From NCBI GenBank assembly GCA_029552985.1, contig JAKPDB010000034.1, forward strand, positions 1 through 33,761: a DNA stretch of 33,761 nucleotides, read 5' to 3'. Both the position numbers and the translations under genes were made by a program. Below the pieces are notes generated by a model. That model was not told the DNA's origin. It did not search any database and saw nothing but the letters and a program-made list of their open reading frames with translations. Below are positions 7,224-16,385 of this stretch, one piece after another. How positions within the stretch are numbered: position 1 is the stretch's first letter; each line of letters begins with the position of its first letter. The DNA is from a bacterium. Its GTDB lineage: Bacteria > Ratteibacteria > UBA8468 > B48-G9 > DTJG01.

Positions 7224-8176
7224 TCAAAATGTCAGTGTGACATTAATTGAGTTAGTGAATTTTTTGAGAATAATAGATTCTTTTTCTGGACAATATTCTC
7301 CGGCATCCCAATTCCTTGCAGCAATCTCATCTGGTTCTATAATCTCTTGAAAAATAAGGTACAATGGACCAACCAAACTATCTCTGCACAGAAAACTTCC
7401 ATGAGTGAACCATTTCCCACCGTCCACATAATGAATAACCAGTCCGTCATGTTCGGGCCATGGAGGAGCTGCTAAAACCCAGGTACCGTCGCCAGCCGGC
7501 ATTACAGGGCAACGTGCCATAGCAGAGAAAAAAGATTGCCTGATATTATTTTTTAGCTCCATTGCTGACTGTTTTATTTTCCCTGCACACGACTCTTCGA
7601 TTTTTTCAGACATTTCTGATACCCTTTGCAGTCCAAGATATGCGTACCCGTTCAACATAAAACTATGATAGAAATCATCAGGGTCTCCCACTTTTCCATC
7701 AATTAGCCCGTATCCTTTATTGAGAAATTCTTCTTTTTTATTATTTTCAATCCATTTCAGTATGTAGTCAACTGCTTTTAGAATCACCGGCTTAATCCTT
7801 TTTACCCAGGATGAATCTTTATTATACTAAAATGCTGCCCCATTGTCCACAAAACAGCACCGGTTTCCAGCATATAGTTGTCAAAATTTTGCATGAAGCC
7901 ATTTTCATGTTGTTTTTCAATAAAGAACTGTAAACATCTTTTAGCAAGTTTATGCCATCCCATTGTATCAAACACCTGAATAATTGGCGCACTTTCAGAC
8001 CCAATAGGGCTATATTTCCCTACGCAGGCAGCAACTGGTTTGTCTGGCTCAATTCCATACGAGATAAGATCAAGTCGAATAAGCCCGGCTTTTATCATGT
8101 TTTCAATTGTTCCACCATTAACCCTGATGACTCCTTGCTGAGGTTGTTTCCAGATTATCGCTATTGTTTTTCTCAT
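7224..8176 (-). pseudogene. Alpha/alpha-toroid glycosidase-like gene split by a frameshift
   Basis: Two ORFs read as one protein. The first (ATG at 8176, overlapping the PIG-L stop as ATGA, with SD AGGA) ends at TAA 7804-7802 and includes KYSPIGSESAPIIQVFDTMGW, then LETGAVLWTMGQHFSIIK. The second runs to TGA at 7224 and is open in the -1 frame across the junction, reading KDSSWVKRIKPVILKAVDYI. Joined, this looks like consecutive helices of a six-hairpin glycosidase domain. The break falls in the A-rich stretch near 7816-7826, and one missing base would explain it. The joined protein would be about 317 aa, short for such enzymes. The second half could start at GTG 7787, which has AAGGA 8 bases upstream. 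A true mutation, a sequencing error and two separate chains all remain possible. Exact GH family not assignable. Confidence 0.65.
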
Positions 8177-8931
8177 TTTATTTCCTGACATAATTCGCCC
8201 AGAATTTGCTTAAGAATATTATCTTGTGGATGACCGTTTCCCTTATGTTGAATAAATCCCTCAGCAAACTCAACTCCAATTTTTTCACCTTCCTTTCTTG
8301 ACTGCCTCTTCATGATTTCAAGATAATTTTCCCATTTGTTATGGTACTTAAGCCATTCCATCTGGGATTTATGGCAGGCAAGCATTTCCTCTTTAATGTT
8401 AATGGTGGATGAAATGTCAACAATACAGGTTAATGGAAGCTCATTTCCAAAAATATCTTTCAAACCACTGGCATTCCAGTAATAAAGATATGGAAATCTA
8501 TTTGTTGGTTTTAACCCTGGTTCTTTGTCATAATTGGGTACTGACGCGATATAACAGGCATTTCTCACAAGTCTTGATGTTTCTTTGTGGTCTATCAGAT
8601 AATCAAATGGGAAAGTGGTAAACACAATTAGTGGGTCAACCTTCCGGATAATCCTCACAGATGCCCTTCTATAGAAATCGTTGTATTCAACCTCTAAGTC
8701 AGAACCTCCTGCATAGTGGAAAAACCCACCTATTATTTTTGCAGAATTCTCGTTTTCTTTCAATCGGATATTTCTTATTTCATGCGCTGCCAAAAATGGA
8801 TGACCAACTTCACCACCTGTCATTGTAGCCAGATGTATTTCAAACCCTTTTTTTACCAGTAGTGCAAGTGTTCCCGCACACATAAATTCGATATCATCTG
8901 GATGGCATCCAAATGCAAGAATTCTTTCCAT
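8173..8931 (-). CDS. PIG-L family deacetylase (LmbE-like)
   Basis: 252 aa, the normal length for the zinc-dependent GlcNAc-PI / LmbE-type de-N-acetylases. The metal motif HPDD is at H10-D13 (FGCHPDDIEF), and H115 lies in YLIDHKETSRLV. TMTGGEVG around 37-44 follows the usual second strand and loop. These enzymes remove N-acetyl groups from GlcNAc-type sugars and related small molecules. No signal peptide, so it probably acts in the cytoplasm on imported sugars. The SD AAGGA precedes the ATG, and the 3' end overlaps the glycosidase fragment by 4 bases (ATGA). It lies 55 bases downstream of the secreted unknown protein, inside the glycan operon. Confidence 0.88.
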   Translation of the reverse strand: MERILAFGCHPDDIEFMCAGTLALLVKKGFEIHLATMTGGEVGHPFLAAHEIRNIRLKENENSAKIIGGFFHYAGGSDLEVEYNDFYRRASVRIIRKVDPLIVFTTFPFDYLIDHKETSRLVRNACYIASVPNYDKEPGLKPTNRFPYLYYWNASGLKDIFGNELPLTCIVDISSTINIKEEMLACHKSQMEWLKYHNKWENYLEIMKRQSRKEGEKIGVEFAEGFIQHKGNGHPQDNILKQILGELCQEIK

Positions 8932-8986
8932 TGTTTTTCCTTCTGTTAGAAGATTGGGGGAATATATGTGAATTAGGTTATCTGTT

Positions 8987-10132
8987 TTATTTTTTCATTT
9001 CTTCAATCAAAACATTATACATCGCATCCTTTATAATTTTCAACATATCCTCGATATCAATGGACTTTCTATAATCTTTTTCCTTTTTCGCCAGTTCAAA
9101 ATCTTTCCTTATTTCATCAAAATTGTATTTCTCAAGCAAATCTTTTACTCCAGGGTATTCTATATACTTTTCAATTTCTTTCAATGTTCTTTCAACATTT
9201 GTCCATTCTTTATAATCAGGAATCCAGTTAATAGAATTAAGTTTGTTTCGTATTTCTGTTGACTGACTTTGCAAGAATTCATTAACCACCTTTTCCTGCT
9301 TTTCATCAGAAGAATCAGACCTGTCAAACCAGTATCCAACAGCAAAGGAAAATTTGTAAGCCATTGAACTTTTTGTATCTTTGGGTGTTACTATTAGCCT
9401 CAATGCAGGAGAAAATTCAAAAGAGATATTTTTTATTTCATCCTGGTTAAAAACAAAAAACTTCTTGAAAGTTTTTAATGAAATGTCCTTTACCCCTTTA
9501 TTGATAATAGCAACAGCAAAATCCCCTTCCTGGAATGAGGGCTGTTCAAACCTGGTCCACGCGCTTATTTTAAATGGGCCGCTTTTATTAAAGACGCACC
9601 AGATTTCGCGTCCTTCTATCTGGAAAGCATGCAGAGGAACGACTCCGAGAAATTGAATTGTTGTGAGTGGATATTCACACTCAATTCTCCCGAATATCCA
9701 TTGAGGCATATCTCTATACTCAACAATTTTTATGAAAAAGTTTCCATAGTCAGTTTCCCATAATTGCTCAACAAATATCCTATCTTTATTATTTTCAACG
9801 ACGTAATAATTCTTCAGAACATAGGGATAAAATGGGTTTATTGTTTTTCCCCCGACAGTAAATCCTGTCCAAATACCGCTATACAGACAATAACCATTTA
9901 AATAAATTCTGGGAGCACTGGCTAAATAATTGACATTTCTGTTTTCTTCTTTTGATTTCCGAGAGTCCTTATAATCAAACGATAAATTTCCAACTTCAAG
10001 TTTCTTGATAAAAATGAAATTATCCGTGTTGTTGTTTTTTGTTTTTGGAAAAAGAATGTCTTCAGTTTTATAAGCTGGCTGAGAAAAACTTACACCTTGA
10101 AAAAACATTATCAGAAAAAAAATTATTATCAT
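8987..10132 (-). CDS. Secreted protein of unknown function, beta-rich with helical C-terminus
   Basis: 381 aa with an N-terminal signal peptide (MIIIFFLIMFFQGVSFSQPA, probable cut after FSQ or SFS). Residues about 40-270 are rich in aromatic and alternating hydrophobic residues, typical of a beta-sandwich, for example YLNGYCLYSGIWTGFTVGG. From about residue 280 the chain becomes charged and helical (KDLLEKYNFDEIRKDFELAK). I do not recognise a family. The start overlaps the stop of the GH42-like gene as ATGA, so the two products are probably translated together. A role in glycan binding or processing is inferred from position only. Confidence 0.7.
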   Translation of the reverse strand: MIIIFFLIMFFQGVSFSQPAYKTEDILFPKTKNNNTDNFIFIKKLEVGNLSFDYKDSRKSKEENRNVNYLASAPRIYLNGYCLYSGIWTGFTVGGKTINPFYPYVLKNYYVVENNKDRIFVEQLWETDYGNFFIKIVEYRDMPQWIFGRIECEYPLTTIQFLGVVPLHAFQIEGREIWCVFNKSGPFKISAWTRFEQPSFQEGDFAVAIINKGVKDISLKTFKKFFVFNQDEIKNISFEFSPALRLIVTPKDTKSSMAYKFSFAVGYWFDRSDSSDEKQEKVVNEFLQSQSTEIRNKLNSINWIPDYKEWTNVERTLKEIEKYIEYPGVKDLLEKYNFDEIRKDFELAKKEKDYRKSIDIEDMLKIIKDAMYNVLIEEMKK

Positions 10133-13100
10133 TTCGTACTCTGTATGTTTATTATTTCCTGGTTTTTTAACCCGGTTAACACATCTGTGACCTCAACAGT
10201 ATAGTTTCCAATTTGCTCATTATATGCAACAGGAATGGACAGATGTTTTATGTCTGATGTGATGATTTTCTGATATATTTCTTTTTCGCCGCTTAAAATC
10301 CTGACTCTAAAAATTCTGTTTTCTTTTTGAATGGGAAAATCAAGTTGAATGTTTTCACCCTGACGCACAATTTTGTTTCCAACTCTTATTTCTGGAGATT
10401 TTTGTTTTTCCTTAAAAAGAGAGTACAGAAGAAGTACCGGAGAATACGTCATTTTGTCAGTGATCTCAGTTCCTTCCTGTAGAAATCCCCTATCAACCTG
10501 GTAGACATAATAGCTGGAATCAAGTTTTATTTTAATACTTCGTTCACCTGAAAAGTTATAAACATAAGCAATCACACCCAAGATTTCAAAATCTTTTGTT
10601 TTTCTTATCGCGATTCTATCAATGATCCCGGCAAAATCCTCAATGGTGACTTCCTTTTTTATGTCTCCAAGAGATAACAGGTCCAGCATAAAATTATCAA
10701 AATCTTCTACTGATGCGATGTTGTTGAAGACAGAAGATAATGTAAAGTTCAATAGTATCGCCATTCCCTTACCATTAGTGTTGACCTTGAAAACTTCTCC
10801 CTCCGGAGGACATGGAATGTTTTGTGCAAACAAATGAATTTTTTTCCCATTGATTTGCCTATCAACACTAACTTCTTGTAGAACAGGATTCTCAACCGGG
10901 CGAATATCATACCCGAATAATGAAGAAAAAATGCTTCTCTCAAATAATCTACCAAATTCATTTGAGATTCCTGGATTCAAATCAGCGATCACAATCCCGC
11001 CATTTTTAACAAATCCCTCAATTGCCTCTTTTTCTTCTTCAGAAATGCATGTTGCGCCGAAAAGAAAGAGAATTTTATACTTCTGAAGAATCCCCTGTTT
11101 TATCATTGTGGAGTTTAAAAAATCAAAGTTCAAGCCATTCCGATAACAGAAGTTTATAAGCGCAGAACATGACGACGACAACGGTACAAATTTCTTTTCA
11201 CCAAAAGACGAAAGTACAACACTGGGATAGGAATAAAGTACAGCAATTCCATAATTTTTTAAATCATTTGTAATCAGAAGTTGAGCGACTCCATCTTCAA
11301 GTTTTTTGATATGGGGAAACATTTTTTCAAAATAATCAGCATAGGAAAGGTCAACTGACAAAAATCCTTCATTCCATGGGCCTGCCATAAAAAAACTATT
11401 TCCATTAACAATACCGGAAAGTAGATATCGCCACAAAGGAATTGGGACCTCATTTCGTCCTCCGTGCGTCCCGACATATCCTCCCCACCATATCGTTCTT
11501 AATTTGTCTTTGCCAAAGCATCGCATCAATTCATTTTCTATTGTGTCAGAATATGGACCCCAAACATCCAGTTTACTGATCATATATTCAAGGTTGCCAG
11601 AAGGAGAGCCTTCTGCCCCAACATGGCCGTTTGGGTCTACTTCCTTTACTGCTTCAGCTGCGATATGGTGAGCATCAGCATATTCTTTTGCTACAAACAT
11701 CGCATGGTCCATAAACGCAGCATAATTCTTCATCTTTCTTATATCTTCCAGATAATAATGTTTGACTTCATCAAAGTTCTTAAAGTTCTCATCCCATTGT
11801 TTGTTCAGTTTTTCTATATTGCCATATCTTTCTCTAAGAAATTTTATGAATTCCTTATTTTCGCTTGGTGAATATCCACCTTCTAATCTGTAGGCATTTT
11901 CATCTCCAAAGTTATAGAAAAGTGGCGGAAAATCTTTTCTAACCTGCCTTCTGATACTTTCCTTAAACACTTCCTTGATTACAGGGTTATATAAAGAAAA
12001 ATCCCCAATTTCTATCAATTTCTTTGCGTTCATTTCAGGGTCTATTTTTTTTATTATGTCTTCATATCTGGGCAATGAATTTTTTATGCCTAACTGGCTC
12101 ATCCAGCCCTTTCTTTCTGGTGAAGTGTCTGCAGTCAAAAAAATCCTTGTAACCATCGGCCATGTTCTTAAATTGAATTTTGCACTTGTTTCAGGTTCTG
12201 CCTGTAATGCGTCAAAACCTGCTTTTGTAAGTTGCGGTAAATAAAATTCAGGATACGGCGTTGTATTAAAAGACCAGACAAAGGATGGGTACAGGGGCAT
12301 TGTTCTGTCAGGGAAAGAAAGTCCTTTTTCGCATTTTGTTAAAACCATGCCTTTGTGAATAATTTCTGCCTCGATATATCCATAAAGAGTGGGAAACTCT
12401 GTGAGTGGAAATTCAAAGTGTAGTTGTTTTTGTCCAGGTTCAAGTGCCAGTACTTTTCTATACCATACTCTTTCTGAAGGAGAATCGACAATCTGTACAG
12501 CCACAGAGGCATTTTCTTGCAACGGATTTTCAATTTCAAGTGTTCCGCTTATTTTCTCCCCTTTGTCGTAATAATTTTTCTCTGTGAGAATACTTGCATT
12601 ACCGATTGGTGATACAATTGTAAATGCGGAGTATCCAAAATCCAGTACTATATTTTTTCCATTCCTGACAATGTAATCAAGATAGTACTTACCTGACTTC
12701 AAAAAAGCAACAGTATAAGGAATATTCACCTGACTTTGGGACATCTTAATTTTTACATTTTTTTCTTCAACCACCTTATTCCATTCATCTCTTAATCGTA
12801 GCATGATTTGATAATTTTCATTTTGCCTGCCGACAAGTGTAAATTGCAATTCTTTTGGGAGGGATGATTGATCGAAAGATTCCCCATTAGTAAAGCTTTG
12901 CTGACTAATGAAACATGATGGTTGTCTTTTTGTTACCCACAATAATGCCTTTGCAATTGCGACCATATTATTTTCATAATGCGCTTTCCAGAATCGTGAA
13001 TATGTTTCAGGAACAGTTAAACTTGTACCTCCATAATAGCCACTCCACCCACCCATAGATCCGCCTGACATTATTAAAATTCTGCCATTTCCGTATTTAT

Positions 13101-13677
13101 ATCCCTTAAAGAAATTTTTCCCAAGACCCGGGATTCCTTCAGTAGGAGCACCAATAAATGCCTCTCCTGCATCTAACTTCTCAATAAAAACCTTTTTATA
13201 AATTCTATCAATTGAATTGTTTGGATTAAAAAATATCAGCCCTGTTCCATTGTACGCTTTTTCAAGGATTTTCACCCGAGCTTCTGCAGGAAGAATGTCG
13301 AAACCACAAGAAATCACAATTGCATCAAAATTTTTTTCAAGTTTTGCTAAAATTTCTGCCTTTTTTTCTCTATTGCTGGTCCCTTCTATAGCGGCTTCAT
13401 ACATGTCTTCTTTTGCAAGTTCTCCTGGCCACCATGTTGTAAACCCATCAAAGTCAATATCTAATCTTTGCCATAATTCTACAACTTCCCGTGCTCCATG
13501 TCTCCCAACAAGAAATAAACAGGTAATTTTTCTATCCCCGAGTGGCTTAGCCCAGGTAAGATGTGGAGTGATATATTTTGTCGTGATTTTATTCAGGTAA
13601 TCTCCATTGTGTTTTGCCAGGCAGGGTAACACACAAAAAAATAGTGTGACAGTAAGAACAAACTTCAGATTTGTCAT
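10129..13677 (-). CDS. Large secreted GH42-like (beta-galactosidase-type) multidomain protein
   Basis: 1182 aa with a signal peptide (residues 1-21, cut near CLA-KH). Residues about 45-250 look like a ThuA/GATase1-like alpha/beta domain (ITCLFLVGRHGAREVVELW through RILIMSGGSMGGW). About 330-455 is beta-sandwich. About 465-790 looks like a GH42-type TIM barrel, with FYNFGDENAYRLEGG near 588-601 (E593 a possible acid/base) and WGPYSDTIENEL near 706-717. About 805-910 resembles the GH42 trimerisation, glutaminase-like domain (ILFLFGATCISEEEKEAIEGFV). The rest is beta-rich. GH42 enzymes cleave beta-galactosides, but the catalytic residues here are not secure. SD is GGGGGAG. It lies between the CBM9-like gene (9-base gap) and the secreted unknown (ATGA overlap). 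Confidence 0.75.
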   Translation of the reverse strand: MTNLKFVLTVTLFFCVLPCLAKHNGDYLNKITTKYITPHLTWAKPLGDRKITCLFLVGRHGAREVVELWQRLDIDFDGFTTWWPGELAKEDMYEAAIEGTSNREKKAEILAKLEKNFDAIVISCGFDILPAEARVKILEKAYNGTGLIFFNPNNSIDRIYKKVFIEKLDAGEAFIGAPTEGIPGLGKNFFKGYKYGNGRILIMSGGSMGGWSGYYGGTSLTVPETYSRFWKAHYENNMVAIAKALLWVTKRQPSCFISQQSFTNGESFDQSSLPKELQFTLVGRQNENYQIMLRLRDEWNKVVEEKNVKIKMSQSQVNIPYTVAFLKSGKYYLDYIVRNGKNIVLDFGYSAFTIVSPIGNASILTEKNYYDKGEKISGTLEIENPLQENASVAVQIVDSPSERVWYRKVLALEPGQKQLHFEFPLTEFPTLYGYIEAEIIHKGMVLTKCEKGLSFPDRTMPLYPSFVWSFNTTPYPEFYLPQLTKAGFDALQAEPETSAKFNLRTWPMVTRIFLTADTSPERKGWMSQLGIKNSLPRYEDIIKKIDPEMNAKKLIEIGDFSLYNPVIKEVFKESIRRQVRKDFPPLFYNFGDENAYRLEGGYSPSENKEFIKFLRERYGNIEKLNKQWDENFKNFDEVKHYYLEDIRKMKNYAAFMDHAMFVAKEYADAHHIAAEAVKEVDPNGHVGAEGSPSGNLEYMISKLDVWGPYSDTIENELMRCFGKDKLRTIWWGGYVGTHGGRNEVPIPLWRYLLSGIVNGNSFFMAGPWNEGFLSVDLSYADYFEKMFPHIKKLEDGVAQLLITNDLKNYGIAVLYSYPSVVLSSFGEKKFVPLSSSCSALINFCYRNGLNFDFLNSTMIKQGILQKYKILFLFGATCISEEEKEAIEGFVKNGGIVIADLNPGISNEFGRLFERSIFSSLFGYDIRPVENPVLQEVSVDRQINGKKIHLFAQNIPCPPEGEVFKVNTNGKGMAILLNFTLSSVFNNIASVEDFDNFMLDLLSLGDIKKEVTIEDFAGIIDRIAIRKTKDFEILGVIAYVYNFSGERSIKIKLDSSYYVYQVDRGFLQEGTEITDKMTYSPVLLLYSLFKEKQKSPEIRVGNKIVRQGENIQLDFPIQKENRIFRVRILSGEKEIYQKIITSDIKHLSIPVAYNEQIGNYTVEVTDVLTGLKNQEIINIQSTK

Positions 13678-13686
13678 GTACTCCCC

Positions 13687-14745
13687 CTATTTATAATCTT
13701 TTTCAATTTTGAGTTTCCAGTAAAAGTCATCAATCTTTTCTTTGATACTGATCATTTCATCTATATCCCCGATGAAATGGGTGCTTTCAGGAATAGTTTC
13801 TAACTGACGTTTTAATGCTTCATATTCGTCTTGAATTTTTTTGTTATTCTCAAAATCAATAATTATGCTATCTACTTTTGATATTTTTTCCCTTGCCTGT
13901 TGGTATTCCTTTTTGAAAATTCCATCTATTTCCTCTTTTGTCCATTGACCTTTTTCTTTGCCAATAAATAAAAATTCTCCATATGGTATCATCCAGCCAG
14001 GTAAAAGAGTTTTTGAAAGAATATCACATATTTTTTCCATTCCTGGTGTTTCTTGCCCTGAAAAAAACAGGAAACCGAATTTTTCAGGATTCAAGTACGA
14101 AGCGCCAAAAGACCAGCTTGCTCCAGCAAACCAGCTTTTACCAGTAGTATAACAATATCTGTTGATATTAAATTTCCACAGATCGTTGACCCTGGCTTTT
14201 CTTCCAATGTCTGACCATGGCAAAAAGATTTCTACAATCCATCGATCTTTGTCTTTTGAAGTCTTGTAAATCCAGTTTTCGCCATTCCAGCTTACGTCTG
14301 TCACCTGGGTATCAGTTCTTTTCTCATCATATTTTGTGCCGTTGTATGTTGTTATGAACTTTGTATAACCAATCCCTTTTCCTTCTGGGTCAATATAGAT
14401 TTCATCGCAATCATCCATCCATAATAGCGGATCATCCCTTTCGTATCTGGATGCCCTGATTTTATCAACATTCTCATCATAGTTGATAATTCCAATATAA
14501 AGCCCTTTCTCATTGTAAAAAATTCCAAAAGAAGTTTTAAATCCAGGCGAAATCGGTTTTTTTGAAAGATAAACATAAAAACTATCTGTGAATGCTAATT
14601 GCTTCCAGCAGTCGTCATTCAAAATGCCATCTATGTTTGGTTCTTTCTCAAGGTATTTAACAGGATACAGTGAAATTATATCTGCAAAAATACACCTAAT
14701 ACTGATGGCAAAAAAAATCAAAGAAATCCGCCACAGATAATGCAC
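13687..14745 (-). CDS. Secreted CBM9-like sugar-binding domain protein
   Basis: 352 aa starting with GTG at 14745, with GGAGG 4 bases upstream. Residues 1-21 form a signal peptide (LWRISLIFFAISIRCIFAD). About 30-230 fits the CBM9-like carbohydrate-binding fold: EPNIDGILNDDCWKQL at the start, YNEKGLYIGIINYDENVDKI, DDCDEIYIDPEGKG, then WIVEIFLPWSDIG and the late aromatic stretch SWFAGASWSFGASY. Such domains bind sugars outside the cell. The last third is charged and helical (QDEYEALKRQLE), perhaps a spacer or coiled segment, and resembles in style the tail of the secreted unknown at 8987-10132. It lies between pseudopilin 2 and the GH42-like gene. Confidence 0.8.
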   Translation of the reverse strand: MHYLWRISLIFFAISIRCIFADIISLYPVKYLEKEPNIDGILNDDCWKQLAFTDSFYVYLSKKPISPGFKTSFGIFYNEKGLYIGIINYDENVDKIRASRYERDDPLLWMDDCDEIYIDPEGKGIGYTKFITTYNGTKYDEKRTDTQVTDVSWNGENWIYKTSKDKDRWIVEIFLPWSDIGRKARVNDLWKFNINRYCYTTGKSWFAGASWSFGASYLNPEKFGFLFFSGQETPGMEKICDILSKTLLPGWMIPYGEFLFIGKEKGQWTKEEIDGIFKKEYQQAREKISKVDSIIIDFENNKKIQDEYEALKRQLETIPESTHFIGDIDEMISIKEKIDDFYWKLKIEKDYK

Positions 14746-14765
14746 GCTCCCTCCACTATTTGTTT

Positions 14766-15509
14766 TTATCTTGCATATTCCCAGGTACTTCCGTCCGTAG
14801 GATCAAATCCTGTCCATATTCTATAAGCATCAGGTCTTCTATAAGCATCAGGTCCAAAAGGAAACTCAGAAAACTTATAATTTCTCACAGAACCGTCTGA
14901 AAAAAGAATGTTCAAGCCCTGTCCTTTGTTATTAGCAGGTGTGTTAGGATTACCAAAGGGAGAGATTCCTTCTGGATGCCGATAGCAGTAATATGCGTGG
15001 CCAGTGCTTGTCCATGTGCCTAGACCATCAGCAAGAAGCATCCTGGGATATTTTGGAATTTCCTTAAATGGGAATGAAAAATAGTAAGGTGATGAAAGCG
15101 CACCCCTTATGTCATAAACATTGTTGATACAGTAGGAAACATAATAACCCGAAGAATAAGTGTAGTCCACTTTCGGTCCAGCAACTGTCATAATAGAACC
15201 TTTTACACTCGGACACATAAACGGACTTTTGCTTCGTGCGTCTCTCCAGTCGGTATATCCTCTGGCGCTTTTCCCCATATACTTACCTATGTGCGCATCA
15301 AAGAACCAGTAAGCGATCGGGATATAGCCATCCCAGTCATCAGCATACAGTTTAAAACCGAGATACAATTGTTTAAGATTATTAATACAGGTTGCCTGCC
15401 GTGCTTTGTCTCTTGCTTTACTGATGACAGGCAGCAACATTGCTGCAAGTATTGAAATAATCGCAATTACAACAAGAAGTTCTATAAGCGTAAAACCATT
15501 TCTTCTCAT
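14766..15509 (-). CDS. Type II secretion-like pseudopilin (prepilin N-terminal motif, H-X9-DG type), second copy
   Basis: 247 aa. The prepilin peptidase site is [10 protein letters not shown] at residues 5-10, followed by a hydrophobic helix ([19 protein letters not shown]) and the [21 protein letters not shown] region. Near the C-terminus is [14 protein letters not shown], the DG-SVR end typical of the H-X9-DG pseudopilins that are abundant in Planctomycetes and Lentisphaerae. The SD AAAGGAGGTGA is close to ideal, suggesting high expression. It follows the first pseudopilin by 25 bases and precedes the CBM9-like gene by 20. Pseudopilins are assembled into short fibres by type II secretion or type IV pilus machinery, and none of that machinery is encoded here. 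Confidence 0.93.
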   Translation of the reverse strand: MRRNGFTLIELLVVIAIISILAAMLLPVISKARDKARQATCINNLKQLYLGFKLYADDWDGYIPIAYWFFDAHIGKYMGKSARGYTDWRDARSKSPFMCPSVKGSIMTVAGPKVDYTYSSGYYVSYCINNVYDIRGALSSPYYFSFPFKEIPKYPRMLLADGLGTWTSTGHAYYCYRHPEGISPFGNPNTPANNKGQGLNILFSDGSVRNYKFSEFPFGPDAYRRPDAYRIWTGFDPTDGSTWEYAR

Positions 15510-15534
15510 TTCGTTTCACCTCCTTTTTTTGGTA

Positions 15535-16368
15535 CTATTTACTGTCAGGCGCCCTTAGTGGAAACCTTGTATTTTGCCAGTATGTATTGGAATAACCAAC
15601 ACCAGGAAATGGAATTCTCCATGCTCCACTATAATAGAAAGAGGGCATCCATCTCACTGAACCGTCAACAAACAAAAAATTTGCTCCTTCTCCTTTGTGT
15701 GGTGCAGTTGCCTTCGTAATAGGTGCTGAAGGAATACTGATGTCATTATTTGTCCAGCCACCACCTGTTAAATCACTCATCAATGGTCTTGTTTCAGGTT
15801 TGTTTAATGGGTCAACAGGGAAAAATGACCCAGCTGCAGGCAAAATCTTGGCAAGCCTTTGAGGTTCAGCAGTCAGTCCTGGTGCATATGTATAGGCACA
15901 GGTATGATAGCCATTCCAGGTACCCCGGGTACCATCTGCAGTTTGAATTTTTACAAGCCAACCGGTTTCAGAAACTGTTGATGGGGTAGCAGGGCATATA
16001 AGCAATCTGAAATTCTTCACATAGTTAGGACCTTCAAGTTCAGGTGTACTTTCATTATATTGCCCTTCAAGCAACTGTAAGGAATTAGAAGCATTGGGTG
16101 TATTTCCGTTTTTGTCTGTCCAGTTCGCAGGGACTGAACCAGGAGAAGTAGAATAGCTTTGAGAGTCAATGTTTGAAGGGAACCAGCCATCATAGTCGAG
16201 ACTATAAATATGAATGGCAAGCCCTAATTGCTTCAGGTTATTTGCACAGCTTGTTTTCCTGGCAAGTTCTATAGCTTTTTGAATTGCTGGAAGGACAATT
16301 GCTGCAAGAATCGCGATAATAGCGATCACAACGAGCAATTCTACAAGGGTAAAGCCTTTTGATTTCAT
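15535..16368 (-). CDS. Type II secretion-like pseudopilin (prepilin N-terminal motif, H-X9-DG type), first copy
   Basis: 277 aa. The prepilin site is [10 protein letters not shown] at residues 5-10, then a single transmembrane helix ([19 protein letters not shown]), then [27 protein letters not shown]. The C-terminal mark is [15 protein letters not shown]. It shares layout and N-terminal sequence with the neighbouring copy, but the variable middle differs, so it is a paralogue and not a recent duplicate. The SD is AAAGGAGGTGA. The gap to the regulator gene is only 17 bases with no terminator, so it is probably transcribed from the regulator promoter. A role in surface capture or secretion of glycan-active proteins is inferred from the operon. 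Confidence 0.93.
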   Translation of the reverse strand: MKSKGFTLVELLVVIAIIAILAAIVLPAIQKAIELARKTSCANNLKQLGLAIHIYSLDYDGWFPSNIDSQSYSTSPGSVPANWTDKNGNTPNASNSLQLLEGQYNESTPELEGPNYVKNFRLLICPATPSTVSETGWLVKIQTADGTRGTWNGYHTCAYTYAPGLTAEPQRLAKILPAAGSFFPVDPLNKPETRPLMSDLTGGGWTNNDISIPSAPITKATAPHKGEGANFLFVDGSVRWMPSFYYSGAWRIPFPGVGYSNTYWQNTRFPLRAPDSK

Positions 16369-16385
16369 CTCAAATCACCTCCTTT

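Noticed and set aside
7218-7226. TGA recoding (read as an amino acid) joining the glycosidase fragment and the SGNH protein
   Set aside because: TGA is clearly used as a stop at many gene ends here, including the ATGA overlaps, so general recoding is excluded, and no SECIS-like element was evident.
7224-8176. Programmed -1 frameshift in the glycosidase-like gene
   Set aside because: No X-XXY-YYZ slippery heptamer is present at the joint; a single-base loss in the A-rich stretch is simpler.
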